Assembly (NCBI GenBank): GCA_946557785.1
Contig: CAMNTH010000021.1
Coordinates: 1 to 57,530, forward strand
From: an uncultured Blautia sp.
Lineage (GTDB): Bacteria > Bacillota > Clostridia > Lachnospirales > Lachnospiraceae
Reading direction: 5' to 3'
Length of the DNA: 57,530 nt
Below are positions 8,882 through 19,817 of the stretch, piece after piece. The translations under genes were made by a program, and so were the position numbers. Under the pieces are notes generated by a model. It saw nothing but the letters and a program-made list of their open reading frames with translations. It searched no databases and was not told where the DNA came from. Position 1 is the stretch's first letter. Every line of letters begins with the position of its first letter.

Positions 8882-10657
8882 TTAATCCTCCTTTACGATG
8901 GCATCTTTCGGGCAAACCTGTGTGCAGACATCACATCCCACACATTGAGCACGATTGATGGTAACCTTTTTCGCTGCTGCATCATAGGACATAGCCGGAC
9001 ATCCTGCCTTCAAGCAGAGCCTGCAGCCAATACACTTATCTGCATCTACCTTGTTTTTTGTTGCAAACAAATTATCAAACTCGTCCCTGTCTTCCTGGGA
9101 AAACTTCTTCAGCACACAGGGCCAGCGGGTAATGATAACGGACGGCTCGTCCAATGCAAGGCATTTATCCAATGTATCATCCACTTCCTTAAGATTATTG
9201 GGGTCGATGACATAAACATGCTTCACTCCAATGGCCTTTACCAGATCCTCAATCTTGATCAGGGTAGTTTCTTCTTCTTTTGCCGTATATCCGGTTCCAG
9301 GATTATTCTGATGCCCTGTCATACCTGTGATACGATTATCAAGGATAATATTGACGGTGTTGCTCTTATTATAAACCGTATTGATCAGGGAGTTGATTCC
9401 TGTATGGAAGAAAGTGGAGTCTCCAAGGACTGTTACTACTCTTCTGTTTAAGCCCTGCGCCTTAAAGGCCTTCTGTGCACCATGTCCAAGGCTGATGCTG
9501 GCTCCCATACATACGGTGGAATCCATGGCATTATATGGTTTTCCTGCTGCAAGGGTATAACAGCCGATATCTCCGCTGATCATAATATCCTTGCGCTTAC
9601 CTAAACGGTAAAACAATCCTCTGTGTGGGCAGCCTGCACAGAAAGTCGGTGCACGGCCGATCAGCTTTGTTTTATCAAATTCCATCGTTTTATTTGCAGT
9701 TCCGGTTACACAGGCACGGATCACGTCCGGAGTCATTTCTCCATATGCAGGAAACAGCTCTTTTCCGATGCACTCGCAGCCCTGCTGCTTTACAAATTCT
9801 TCAATATACGGATCGTTTTCTTCCAGGACATACACTTTATCTACCTTGTAGCAGAAGTCCTTGATCAGATTGGCCGGCAGGGGATTGGTAAAGCCAAGTT
9901 TTAAATAAGAAGCATTGTCTCCAAATACCTCTTTTGCATAGTAGTAACATATACCGGATGCAATAATACCAACTTTGGTATCCCCCATCTCAACACGGTT
10001 AAAGGGACTTGTTTCACTGTAAGCAGCCAGTTTCTCCATACGTTCCTGAAGCTTTACCCGAAGATTTCTGGCGATTGCAGGAAGACATACATATTTACCT
10101 GGGTTCTTCTTCCATTCTTTTGGCTGAATCTCTGCTCTGTCTTTCAATTCCACAATAGATTTTGAATGGCAGACACGGGTTGTCATTCGGATAATGAAAG
10201 GAGTATCGTATTCTTCTCCAAGCTCATAAGCAGCTTTTACCATGTCAATGCATTCCTGGCTGTCAGAAGGCTCCATCATGGCAATTTTGGCTGCTTTGGC
10301 ATAATTCCTGTTGTCCTGTTCATTTTGGGATGAAAACATACCTGGCTCATCTGCAGTTATGATTACATTTCCGCCGTTCACTCCCATATAAGCCCAGGTA
10401 AACATAGGATCTGCAGCCACATTCATTCCAACATGTTTCATAGATACCATGCTGCGTTCCCCTGCAACAGATGCTCCGATAGCAGATTCCATTGCAACCT
10501 TCTCATTGGGCGCCCATTCTGCATAAATTTCATTATATGTAGCAAGATTCTCAAGTATCTCTGTGCTGGGAGTTCCGGGATATGCGGATGCATAAGTAAC
10601 TCCGGCTTCAAATGCGCCTCTGGCAATAGCCTCATCGCCAGTCATCAATTTCTTCAT
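8882..10657 (-). CDS. iorA: Indolepyruvate:ferredoxin oxidoreductase, alpha subunit
   Basis: The large catalytic subunit, 591 residues. The N-terminal pyrimidine-binding domain begins MTGDEAIARGAFEAGV. The central TPP-binding domain shows GDIGCYTLAAGKP and the Mg-TPP motif GDSTFFHTGIN. The C terminus is an 8Fe-type ferredoxin domain with two CxxCxxxCP clusters (CIGCRLCLKAGCP and CVGCDVCTQVCP), through which electrons leave to ferredoxin. Residue order and size match archaeal and clostridial IorA. It is the first gene of the operon, with an AGGAGG ribosome binding site and a good promoter. The product acyl-CoA would need a downstream ADP-forming ligase or CoA transferase, which is not in this window. 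Confidence 0.96.
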   Translation of the reverse strand: MKKLMTGDEAIARGAFEAGVTYASAYPGTPSTEILENLATYNEIYAEWAPNEKVAMESAIGASVAGERSMVSMKHVGMNVAADPMFTWAYMGVNGGNVIITADEPGMFSSQNEQDNRNYAKAAKIAMMEPSDSQECIDMVKAAYELGEEYDTPFIIRMTTRVCHSKSIVELKDRAEIQPKEWKKNPGKYVCLPAIARNLRVKLQERMEKLAAYSETSPFNRVEMGDTKVGIIASGICYYYAKEVFGDNASYLKLGFTNPLPANLIKDFCYKVDKVYVLEENDPYIEEFVKQQGCECIGKELFPAYGEMTPDVIRACVTGTANKTMEFDKTKLIGRAPTFCAGCPHRGLFYRLGKRKDIMISGDIGCYTLAAGKPYNAMDSTVCMGASISLGHGAQKAFKAQGLNRRVVTVLGDSTFFHTGINSLINTVYNKSNTVNIILDNRITGMTGHQNNPGTGYTAKEEETTLIKIEDLVKAIGVKHVYVIDPNNLKEVDDTLDKCLALDEPSVIITRWPCVLKKFSQEDRDEFDNLFATKNKVDADKCIGCRLCLKAGCPAMSYDAAAKKVTINRAQCVGCDVCTQVCPKDAIVKED

Positions 10658-10689
10658 AAGTTACCTCCTCTTAGATTTACTAATACTTT

Positions 10690-10719
10690 ATTGTAACTCC
10701 TTTAAGGGCTTTGTGTCAA
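10690..10719 (-). promoter_or_regulatory. iorA: Promoter of the ior operon
   Basis: Minus strand: -35 TTGACA (10719-10714), 18-nt spacer, -10 TACAAT (10695-10690), about 30 bp before the iorA start codon. This gives a short leader with no room for a riboswitch. Confidence 0.75.
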
Positions 10720-10747
10720 TGCAATTGTGCAGTAACAGCGTGACGTT

Positions 10748-10780
10748 AAAAAGCGGCGCCGCCCTTCCTGGCTGCGCCGT
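10748..10780 (-). terminator. Terminator of the ATP synthase operon
   Basis: Minus-strand GC-rich stem (CGGCGC-GCC with GGC-GCGCCG) followed by TTTTT, about 20 bp past the atpC stop. It separates the atp operon from the ior promoter. Confidence 0.85.
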
Positions 10781-10799
10781 CTTATCTTATAAATCCTCT

Positions 10800-11201
10800 T
10801 TATTCTTTTACACTTAACCGAACCAGTGCCCTGTGAAGCTTGGCTTCTGCAATCTTGTATTCCCGGTCGCTAAGTCCGCCTTTGGAAAGAAGTGCTTCTG
10901 CACGCTTCTTCGCTTCAGACGCACGCTCCGCATCAATTTCTTCCTTCCATTCCCAGGTAGTTGCAAGCAGGCTGCACTCCCCGTCCATCATGGAAAGCAT
11001 TCCTCCAATGCAGGCAGCCTCCCTCCTGGTGCCGTCCGCCATTACCACATGAGCCTCGCCCATTCCAAGAGCCGTACAGAAATTGCAATGTCCTGCAAGG
11101 ATGGCCATGTCGCCTGTAATGCATCTGCATACAATACGCTCCACATCGCCTTCATACAAAAGACCGTCCGGTGTTCCGATTCGTAACGGAAATGTCCTCA
11201 T
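10800..11201 (-). CDS. atpC: ATP synthase F1 epsilon subunit
   Basis: The central-stalk regulatory subunit, 133 residues, with an N-terminal beta-sandwich (MRTFPLRIGTPDGLLYEGDV) and a C-terminal helical hairpin from about residue 90. The sandwich couples F1 to the c ring, and the helices can inhibit ATP hydrolysis in relatives. It has an AAAGGAGG site and lies 12 bp after atpD as the last gene of the operon, the standard position. The C-terminal helices are alanine- and arginine-rich, as usual. Confidence 0.95.
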   Translation of the reverse strand: MRTFPLRIGTPDGLLYEGDVERIVCRCITGDMAILAGHCNFCTALGMGEAHVVMADGTRREAACIGGMLSMMDGECSLLATTWEWKEEIDAERASEAKKRAEALLSKGGLSDREYKIAEAKLHRALVRLSVKE

Positions 11202-11213
11202 AGACAGCCTCCT

Positions 11214-13554
<2,341 letters not shown>

Positions 13555-13574
13555 ATTGCGCCCTCCTAATCACT

Positions 13575-15104
13575 CTATTTTTCAGGTCTTGTATTCAGAA
13601 AATTCTCTGTATAATGATCCAGTACCATTTTCAGCTTCTCTTCCGTATCTGCCTCCAGCTTGCCTGTAGTGCGGATCTCCTGCATCACAGCAGCACCTTC
13701 GGCATCCGTATCCAAATGGGTAAATAATCCGGACTCATAAAGGCGTACATCCTCTGCGTCAATCCCGGAAAGAACTCCCTTGGTAACCGCATAAAGAATC
13801 GCCACCTGTTTCTCTACAGGAACCGGCGCATTCTGGTTCTGTTTAAGAACCTCTACAATACGTGCACCCTGTTCCAGACGGGCTTTGGTATCAGCATCCA
13901 GGTCGGAGCCAAACTGAGCAAAGCTCTGCAGCTCACGGTACTGGGAATAGATCAGTTTCAAAGTACCGGCAACCTTCTTCATCGCCTTAATCTGTGCATT
14001 ACCGCCAACACGTGATACAGAAATACCAGGGTTGACAGCCGGCATAATACCGGAATGGAAAAGCTCTGTCTCCAGAAATATCTGGCCATCCGTAATAGAA
14101 ATTACGTTAGTAGGAATATATGCGGAAACATCGCCTGCCTGTGTCTCAATCACAGGAAGTGCGGTCAGGGAGCCGCCGCCATGGGCTTCATCCAGCTTGG
14201 CAGCACGCTCTAAAAGCCTGGAATGAAGATAGAAAACATCTCCCGGATACGCCTCACGTCCCGGCGGACGGCGGATCAGCAGGGAAAGTGCACGATAAGC
14301 CACTGCGTGCTTGCTTAAGTCATCATAAATGATCAGCACATGTTTTCCTTTGTACATAAAGTATTCGCCCATTGCACATCCGGAATATGGTGCAATGTAC
14401 TGCAGCGGACTTGCTTCAGAAGCAGTTGCTGCTACAACAATGGTATAATCCATAGCACCGTTTCTGGCAAGAGTCTCTACCAGCGTTGCTACAGTAGAAC
14501 GTTTCTGGCCGATTGCTACATAAATACAAATAACATCCTGGCCCTTCTGGTTAATGATCGTATCCACAGCCAAAGTGGTCTTACCAGTCTGGCGGTCGCC
14601 GATAATAAGCTCTCGCTGACCTCTTCCGATAGGTACCATGGAGTCGATAGCCTTGATACCTGTCTGCAGCGGCTCATGTACGGATTTTCTTTCACAAATT
14701 CCCGGCGCAGGGCTTTCAATTGCTCTGTATTCATCCGTTACGATGGGGCCTGCACCGTCAATGGGCTGGCCAAGTGCGTTTACAACACGCCCAATCATGG
14801 CCTCGCCTACCGGCACAGATACTACCTTACCGGTACGTTTTACGGTCTGTCCTTCACCGATGTTTTCATCGGAACCAAATAATACGATAGATACACTGTT
14901 TTCTTCCAGGTTCTGTGCCATGCCAAAGCTGCCGTCCTCAAACTCCAGCAGCTCGCCTGCCATACAGTTCACAAGCCCGCTGGCTCTGGCAATACCGTCG
15001 CCTACCATTAAAACCGTACCTGTTTCATTCTGCGCAATTGCATTGTCGTAGTATTTGATCTGGCTGCGGATGACCTTGGATATTTCTTCAGGTTTTAATT
15101 GCAT
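13575..15104 (-). CDS. atpA: ATP synthase F1 alpha subunit
   Basis: The non-catalytic nucleotide-binding subunit of the F1 hexamer, 509 residues. The sequence starts with the typical [20 protein letters not shown]. The P-loop [11 protein letters not shown] lies near residue 170, and the ATP-synthase alpha/beta signature [14 protein letters not shown] and the Arg-finger context in the SVSRVGG loop are present. A GGAGG site 6 nt upstream sets the start. It sits between atpH and atpG in standard order. Confidence 0.97.
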   Translation of the reverse strand: MQLKPEEISKVIRSQIKYYDNAIAQNETGTVLMVGDGIARASGLVNCMAGELLEFEDGSFGMAQNLEENSVSIVLFGSDENIGEGQTVKRTGKVVSVPVGEAMIGRVVNALGQPIDGAGPIVTDEYRAIESPAPGICERKSVHEPLQTGIKAIDSMVPIGRGQRELIIGDRQTGKTTLAVDTIINQKGQDVICIYVAIGQKRSTVATLVETLARNGAMDYTIVVAATASEASPLQYIAPYSGCAMGEYFMYKGKHVLIIYDDLSKHAVAYRALSLLIRRPPGREAYPGDVFYLHSRLLERAAKLDEAHGGGSLTALPVIETQAGDVSAYIPTNVISITDGQIFLETELFHSGIMPAVNPGISVSRVGGNAQIKAMKKVAGTLKLIYSQYRELQSFAQFGSDLDADTKARLEQGARIVEVLKQNQNAPVPVEKQVAILYAVTKGVLSGIDAEDVRLYESGLFTHLDTDAEGAAVMQEIRTTGKLEADTEEKLKMVLDHYTENFLNTRPEK

Positions 15105-15169
15105 GATTTCCTCCAGCAGCGCATTTACTGCGCGATTTATTAAGGTTCAGGGATGGATCCAAACATCCA

Positions 15170-15709
15170 TCAGACAATGATTTCATTAAGTTTCCTGGAA
15201 ATACCGGACAAACGGCTCTGCACCGTTCCGTCAAGCTGCTTTCCCTCTATTTCCACACGAAGACCTGCCACAACAGAAGCATCTTTTTTCTGTATGAGGG
15301 AAACCTTTTTGCCGCTTAATTTCTCAAGTCTGGCCGTCAGAGCCTCCATCTGGCTGTCACTTAACGTTACAGCACTGGTAACAACCGCCTCCGCAATATT
15401 GTGGTCCGCATTATAACGCCGTGTAAATTCTTCGCAGCAGCCTGCATAATCTCCTAACAGATTTCTTTCACACAGCAGTTTTATAAAGTTTACCAGATAC
15501 CTTTCTGCCTGGTTTCCAAATGCATCCTCAATAAGCTTCGTTCTCTCCTCCTTGGGAATGGACGGTTCGCCCAGAAGCCTTAAATAATCCGGGGTATCCT
15601 TAAAAATTCCACGAATCTGTGTCATTTGCTCCATCACGGTATCTGTAAGCTGTTCTTCGGCAGCAAGATCGTAAAGGCTGCCGCCGTACAGTCTGGCAGT
15701 CTGTGTCAT
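15170..15709 (-). CDS. atpH: ATP synthase delta subunit
   Basis: The peripheral-stalk cap (OSCP-like) linking subunit b to the top of alpha3beta3; 179 residues, usual size. The N-terminal six-helix domain begins MTQTARLYGGSLYDLAAEEQ. The C-terminal part has the family pattern ending in LDGTVQSRLSGISRKLNEI. The start overlaps the atpF stop by 4 bp, so the two are translationally coupled. Confidence 0.93.
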   Translation of the reverse strand: MTQTARLYGGSLYDLAAEEQLTDTVMEQMTQIRGIFKDTPDYLRLLGEPSIPKEERTKLIEDAFGNQAERYLVNFIKLLCERNLLGDYAGCCEEFTRRYNADHNIAEAVVTSAVTLSDSQMEALTARLEKLSGKKVSLIQKKDASVVAGLRVEIEGKQLDGTVQSRLSGISRKLNEIIV

Positions 15710-16209
15710 GATGCCTCACCTACATTCGAAATAAACTCGTCAATCAGTTTCGCATGGTCTTCCTCGCAGATTTCCCTCTCAATGACCTTGCCGGCGATCT
15801 CTACTGCCATGCCGCCGATCTCGTCCTTGATCTCATTAACTGCCTTTCTCTTCTCCTGAGCAATATCGCTTTCAGCCTTAGCCTTCATGGCTGCGGCCTG
15901 GTTAGAAGCCTCCAAAAGAAGCTGCTCGCTTTGAACAGCCGCTGTTTTCTGAGCTGTCATCACGATCTCATTTGCTTTATTCTTAGCTTCCAGCATATTC
16001 TGCTCGTATTCCGTCTTCATGGCAATGGCTTCATCCTTGGCCTTAACGGCATCCCGGATCTCAGCATCAGCCATGGCTCTGCGCTTTTCAAGCATTTCAT
16101 TGATCGGCTTAAATAAAAAGCGCTTCACCAAATAAACCTGAAGAAAAAGGTTTCCAATCTGCGCAATGAAGGTCCATGGTACAATACCGACTAATTCCTG
16201 TACATCCAT
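15706..16209 (-). CDS. atpF: ATP synthase b subunit
   Basis: The membrane-anchored peripheral stalk; 167 residues with one N-terminal transmembrane segment (about residues 9-32, IVPWTFIAQIGNLFLQVYLV) followed by a long charged, alanine-rich coiled coil from about residue 35 to 150. A single b gene implies a b homodimer. Its ribosome binding site is AACAGGAGG. A possible 20-codon leader ORF starts 44 bp upstream of the atpF start and runs into its first codons. Confidence 0.94.
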   Translation of the reverse strand: MDVQELVGIVPWTFIAQIGNLFLQVYLVKRFLFKPINEMLEKRRAMADAEIRDAVKAKDEAIAMKTEYEQNMLEAKNKANEIVMTAQKTAAVQSEQLLLEASNQAAAMKAKAESDIAQEKRKAVNEIKDEIGGMAVEIAGKVIEREICEEDHAKLIDEFISNVGEAS

Positions 16210-16253
16210 GTGTGTAACCTCCTGTTCTCTTCTCCTGCAGCCTGCGGTAACAT
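16191..16253 (-). CDS. Possible leader peptide overlapping the start of atpF
   Basis: A 20-codon frame (MLPQAAGEENRRLHTWMYRN) starts at 16253 behind an excellent GGAGGAG site with a 6-nt gap, inside the 127-bp atpE-atpF gap. It ends 19 nt into atpF, in a different frame. It could be a translational-coupling or pacing device that feeds ribosomes to atpF, or an accident. No homology is claimed. Confidence 0.3.
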   Translation of the reverse strand: MLPQAAGEENRRLHTWMYRN

Positions 16254-16336
16254 ACAGTCTCCTCCAATTCCTATGGAAGCTTTTTATCTGCCCTTCCCGC
16301 TGCTGCCAATATCTACCCTGAGTCCTTCTCAGATCA

Positions 16337-16636
<300 letters not shown>

Positions 16637-16674
16637 TTATCTACTTTATTTTTTCTTCTTTTTTGTAATGGGAA

Positions 16675-17433
16675 TCATCCCTCTGCCGCATTGGCAATGT
16701 ACATGGTCGTCAGCATACAGAAAATAAATGCCTGCATGAAGCCTGAGAACCAGTCAAAATAAACAGACAGAACTGCCGGAATACCAACATCAAGAATTGG
16801 AATCTGAGACAGCAGATCGCCCACTGCGCCTGGAATCAGTCCCAGCAGAGCCGAGCTGGCCACTGCCAGCGCTCCGTAAAGCAGCGCATTGATAACAACG
16901 CCGGAAAGAATATTTCCGAAGTGACGGCAGGCCATACTGATCGGTGTAGCCAGCTCCGACAAAATATTAAACGGTGTCAGCAGCGGAATCGGCTGTGTAA
17001 AGCCCTTCATATAGCCGCCAACGCCTCCTGCCTTAATCTTCTGATATGTGATCATGATAAAAACCACAACTGCCCAGGCTGCCTCTGTGGACAAATCCGC
17101 CGTAGGGCTTCGAAGACCAATCAGGCTTATAAGATTGGATACAACACTGGTTGCAAATAATGCCGCTACAAATGGAATAAAATAACGGAATTTCTCTCCC
17201 ATGTTTCCAATAACAAAGCTATTTGCCTTCTCTACCAGGAGTTCTGCCACTGCCTGACGCTTCGAAATATTTTCCACCCTCAGGTCATGGGTCAGCCAGA
17301 TGCAAATCCCTGTGATAAGAAGAATTACGATCCAGCTTACAACTATGGTCTCACTTACCTGCAGTTTCCCCAATATGGGAAAATCAAAAGGTATGGTAAA
17401 AAAGACCTTAGCCCCTGAAATATCTAAATCCAT
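16675..17433 (-). CDS. atpB: ATP synthase Fo a subunit
   Basis: The stator channel subunit; 252 residues with five or six membrane segments. The essential stator Arg is Arg170 in ISMACRHFGNILSGVVI, the counterpart of the family's L-R-L-F-G-N. The C-terminal helix FDWFSGFMQAFIFCMLTTMY carries the conserved Gln. It works with the c ring to pass Na+ or H+. It lies 59 bp upstream of atpE. Its start follows a GGGAGG site. Confidence 0.96.
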   Translation of the reverse strand: MDLDISGAKVFFTIPFDFPILGKLQVSETIVVSWIVILLITGICIWLTHDLRVENISKRQAVAELLVEKANSFVIGNMGEKFRYFIPFVAALFATSVVSNLISLIGLRSPTADLSTEAAWAVVVFIMITYQKIKAGGVGGYMKGFTQPIPLLTPFNILSELATPISMACRHFGNILSGVVINALLYGALAVASSALLGLIPGAVGDLLSQIPILDVGIPAVLSVYFDWFSGFMQAFIFCMLTTMYIANAAEG

Positions 17434-17484
17434 CTATGTTTCCACCTCCCATCCGAAGATTTTAGAAAATCTTTTATTTTGCGC

Positions 17485-17511
17485 CTCCCCCGCCGCATAA
17501 ATATGCGGGAG
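17485..17511 (-). other. Intercistronic hairpin between atpI and atpB
   Basis: Minus strand CTCCCGCAT-loop-ATGCGGCGGGGGAG in the 132-bp gap after atpI. No T-run follows, so a stability or processing element is more likely than a terminator. A second small stem (GCTGCA/TGCAGC) lies beside it. Confidence 0.4.
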
Positions 17512-17565
17512 CTGCTGTGATTTGCTGCACAAATTACACTGCAGCCAATAGGCGGGCCTAATGGC

Positions 17566-17979
17566 TCACCTATTTTTAATCCCCATTATCTTGATGCCAA
17601 TGCCCGGAAAAAGAAGGGGTGCGATTCCGGCTGCAAACTGAAAGCAAGGCGCTACAATAGCGGCTATCACCCACAGCATCTGAAGCATCATACGCTGAGA
17701 GTAGCTTGCCTTCATCTTTGATCTGGCCAGATCTTCATCTGCCGCTGACGCAACCTTCTGTACCGTAAGTCCCATCAGGAAAAAATTCAGCACCGCAATG
17801 AAACCGCCGCAGATCCCTCCCAGGAACACCGTATAATCCAGCGGTACCTTACCCGGCATAGCCCCATGCAAAACCGCAAAAACAATCCACATCAGGATCA
17901 CGCCGATAACCGTACTGGCTGCAACTCTCTTTGTTTCCTTTTTTACAGCCGGCTGGATATCATTCCAAAAACTGCTCAT
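17566..17979 (-). CDS. atpI: ATP synthase subunit I (AtpI-like)
   Basis: A 137-residue membrane protein with about four hydrophobic segments (near residues 22-40, 48-70, 96-113 and 116-131). Its place just upstream of atpB, together with an AtpI-like length and hydropathy, identifies it as the Fo accessory protein that helps assemble the c ring in several bacteria. It is weakly conserved as a family, so the call rests largely on context. Confidence 0.8.
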   Translation of the reverse strand: MSSFWNDIQPAVKKETKRVAASTVIGVILMWIVFAVLHGAMPGKVPLDYTVFLGGICGGFIAVLNFFLMGLTVQKVASAADEDLARSKMKASYSQRMMLQMLWVIAAIVAPCFQFAAGIAPLLFPGIGIKIMGIKNR

Positions 17980-18005
17980 GTTTCTTCCTTTCTATCTTTC
18001 TGTTA

Positions 18006-18275
18006 TCAAGAATGTCTGTTAAAGGATATCTTCTGTTTTTTCTTTTCTTTTTTCTGACGGGCAGTAATGGACAGGGAAAACTTATAAGCTACCATTCCGG
18101 AGCCGCCCATGCCGAAGAAAAAACCCAGAATATAGATCCAACCGCCCAGCCCCATATGGGAGGACAGCCACCAGCAGATACCAAGACAGACCAGAAGCGG
18201 GGTAATAAGAGAAAGTCCGAACTGTGTCAGCATTGTAATATTTTTCATAATATCTGCCCAGTTTTTCATCTTCAC
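18006..18275 (-). CDS. atpZ: AtpZ/ATPase gene-1 family protein
   Basis: A small membrane protein (89 residues) with two transmembrane helices (about 17-35 and 43-65) and a basic C terminus rich in Lys. It matches the AtpZ pattern in size and position as the first gene of the atp operon. In relatives AtpZ and AtpI form a complex linked to Mg2+/Ca2+ transport or c-ring assembly. It has a GAGGAG ribosome site. The promoter lies 57 bp upstream. Confidence 0.75.
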   Translation of the reverse strand: MKMKNWADIMKNITMLTQFGLSLITPLLVCLGICWWLSSHMGLGGWIYILGFFFGMGGSGMVAYKFSLSITARQKKEKKKQKISFNRHS

Positions 18276-18331
18276 CGCTCCTCATCCTACCCATTTTTCA
18301 AAAAACTCCGCCAGACTAACAGCATAAACAA

Positions 18332-18360
18332 ATTTTACCACATAGCATTCCAAAATACAA
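18332..18360 (-). promoter_or_regulatory. atpZ: Promoter of the atp operon
   Basis: Minus strand: -35 TTGTAT (18360-18355), 17-nt spacer, -10 TAAAAT (18337-18332). It is the only good match upstream of atpZ and would drive all ten atp genes. Confidence 0.65.
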
Positions 18361-18504
18361 TATCTTTGTACAAAATGTTGAAAATATCTTTACAGATTAC
18401 TGTGAATTTTTGTTGATTTTGTCTCTTGCTTCTGGACTGCCATTCTTAGAATGGTTCAATCCCGCTTATTTTATACATCTGCTCTCAATAGGTAGTTTCC
18501 TGCG

Positions 18505-18553
18505 TATAAAGAAACCGGGCAGCATGAAACGATATGCCATCGCTCTGCTGCCC
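18505..18553 (-). terminator. Terminator of the binding-protein gene
   Basis: Minus strand stem GGGCAGCA/TGCTGCCC with a nested CGAT/ATCG stem, then GGTTTCTTTATA. It lies 44 bp past the stop of the substrate-binding lipoprotein gene. Confidence 0.7.
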
Positions 18554-18596
18554 GCTGCTTCGCGGCTCATCTATTATCCTTGTCCACTTCACTGTA

Positions 18597-19700
18597 CTAG
18601 TTATATATGTAATTGCTGTACTCCGGATCCTCCAGATTAGCTAGCTCAAGCCACACAGGCCTTAAAAGTATCTCTTTCTCGATCTCCACTTCTTTCTCTT
18701 CCGGAACTGTGGTCATAAGAGCCGTAAGGATCGTCTGATATCCCATCGTATAGGGATCCTGGGAAATAAGGCCGATCTCCTCTCCTGACTGGATCGCCTC
18801 CAATTGCCGGGACGTTCCATCTACACCGATCATGGCAACCCTGTCATTCTCCTCATTTTTCTCCATATCCAGGTACATATCCGCCACATCCGCATTGGTA
18901 CAGAATACACCGTCCAGATTCGGATGTTTTTCCAAGGTCTCCATCATGGCCGCTTCCATGTCTTCCACCTGATCCTGATAAATAACTTCCACTACATCAA
19001 TATCCGTATAACCGCCGACCATCTCCAAAAAACCTTCCACGCGGTTCTTCACGCTCTCCGTCTTCTCCTGTCCGGAAAAAACGGCTACCTTTCCCATTTT
19101 GCCGATTGCCCTTCCCAGACGATAGGCCGCCATTTTCCCAACCTGACGATTGTCTGTGGCGCGAAAAGCTCTGACAAGCTTCATATCAGTTACACTAGAG
19201 TCAAATATCACAACCGGAATTCCGTTCTCCATGGCAGCCTCCAATTGTGCCTGGCAGGATTCCATGTCCCCTATGGACAGGCAGAGAACATCAGGATTTT
19301 CCGCGATCACAGCATCAATAATATTAATGTGCTCTTCCACCTTCTGTTCATCATCCGGTCCTTCAAAGGTCATGGCAGCCTTATCATCTCCTTCAAAGCC
19401 ATACGCCTCATTGACCTCCTCAACGGCTGCTTCCATTCCTGCACGAACTCTGTCCCAGAATTCACCATTGGTGCTCTTGCTCACCACAGCAATCCTTGCA
19501 CCTGCCTGAATAGGAATCTCCCGGTCAATTTCCAAAAGGAGCTGCTCTGGTTCTGTCTCTTCGGCCGTTTCAGTCTCCTCTGGTTCCAACACCTCCGCTA
19601 CAATAGGCGAAATAGCCTCTTCCACGACCTCCTTGCGGCATCCGGATAGTAACGCTGATACTGCCAAAATTCCCGCAGTGGCAACTGCTGCTTTTCTCAT
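18597..19700 (-). CDS. Orphan sugar-type substrate-binding lipoprotein (type 1 periplasmic fold)
   Basis: A 367-residue secreted lipoprotein: basic start MRKAAVATAG, hydrophobic segment and lipobox LLSGC. A Glu/Thr-rich linker of about 35 residues follows, then a LacI/RbsB-like two-lobed binding domain (IAVVSKSTNGEFWDRVRAGM... GVFCTNADVADMYL). Such proteins usually deliver sugars to an ABC importer or a chemoreceptor, but no importer genes lie beside it. The upstream ATG at 19748 was rejected because the start at 19700 has a GAGGAG site and gives a proper signal peptide. It has its own promoter and terminator. The ligand is unknown. Confidence 0.88.
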   Translation of the reverse strand: MRKAAVATAGILAVSALLSGCRKEVVEEAISPIVAEVLEPEETETAEETEPEQLLLEIDREIPIQAGARIAVVSKSTNGEFWDRVRAGMEAAVEEVNEAYGFEGDDKAAMTFEGPDDEQKVEEHINIIDAVIAENPDVLCLSIGDMESCQAQLEAAMENGIPVVIFDSSVTDMKLVRAFRATDNRQVGKMAAYRLGRAIGKMGKVAVFSGQEKTESVKNRVEGFLEMVGGYTDIDVVEVIYQDQVEDMEAAMMETLEKHPNLDGVFCTNADVADMYLDMEKNEENDRVAMIGVDGTSRQLEAIQSGEEIGLISQDPYTMGYQTILTALMTTVPEEKEVEIEKEILLRPVWLELANLEDPEYSNYIYN

Positions 19701-19765
19701 TCTTCTTTCTCCTCTTCCATCAAATAGAACTAATATCCGCATCAACAAGAATTTTCACTTTCTAC

Positions 19766-19793
19766 ATTATACACTTTTTACGGACTTCGTCCA
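19766..19793 (-). promoter_or_regulatory. Probable promoter of the binding-protein gene
   Basis: Minus strand -10 TATAAT (19771-19766) with a fair -35 TGGACG (19793-19788) and a 16-nt spacer, in the gap after ytvI. Confidence 0.5.
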
Positions 19794-19817
19794 TAGATTT
19801 CATAATTTTTTCATTTT

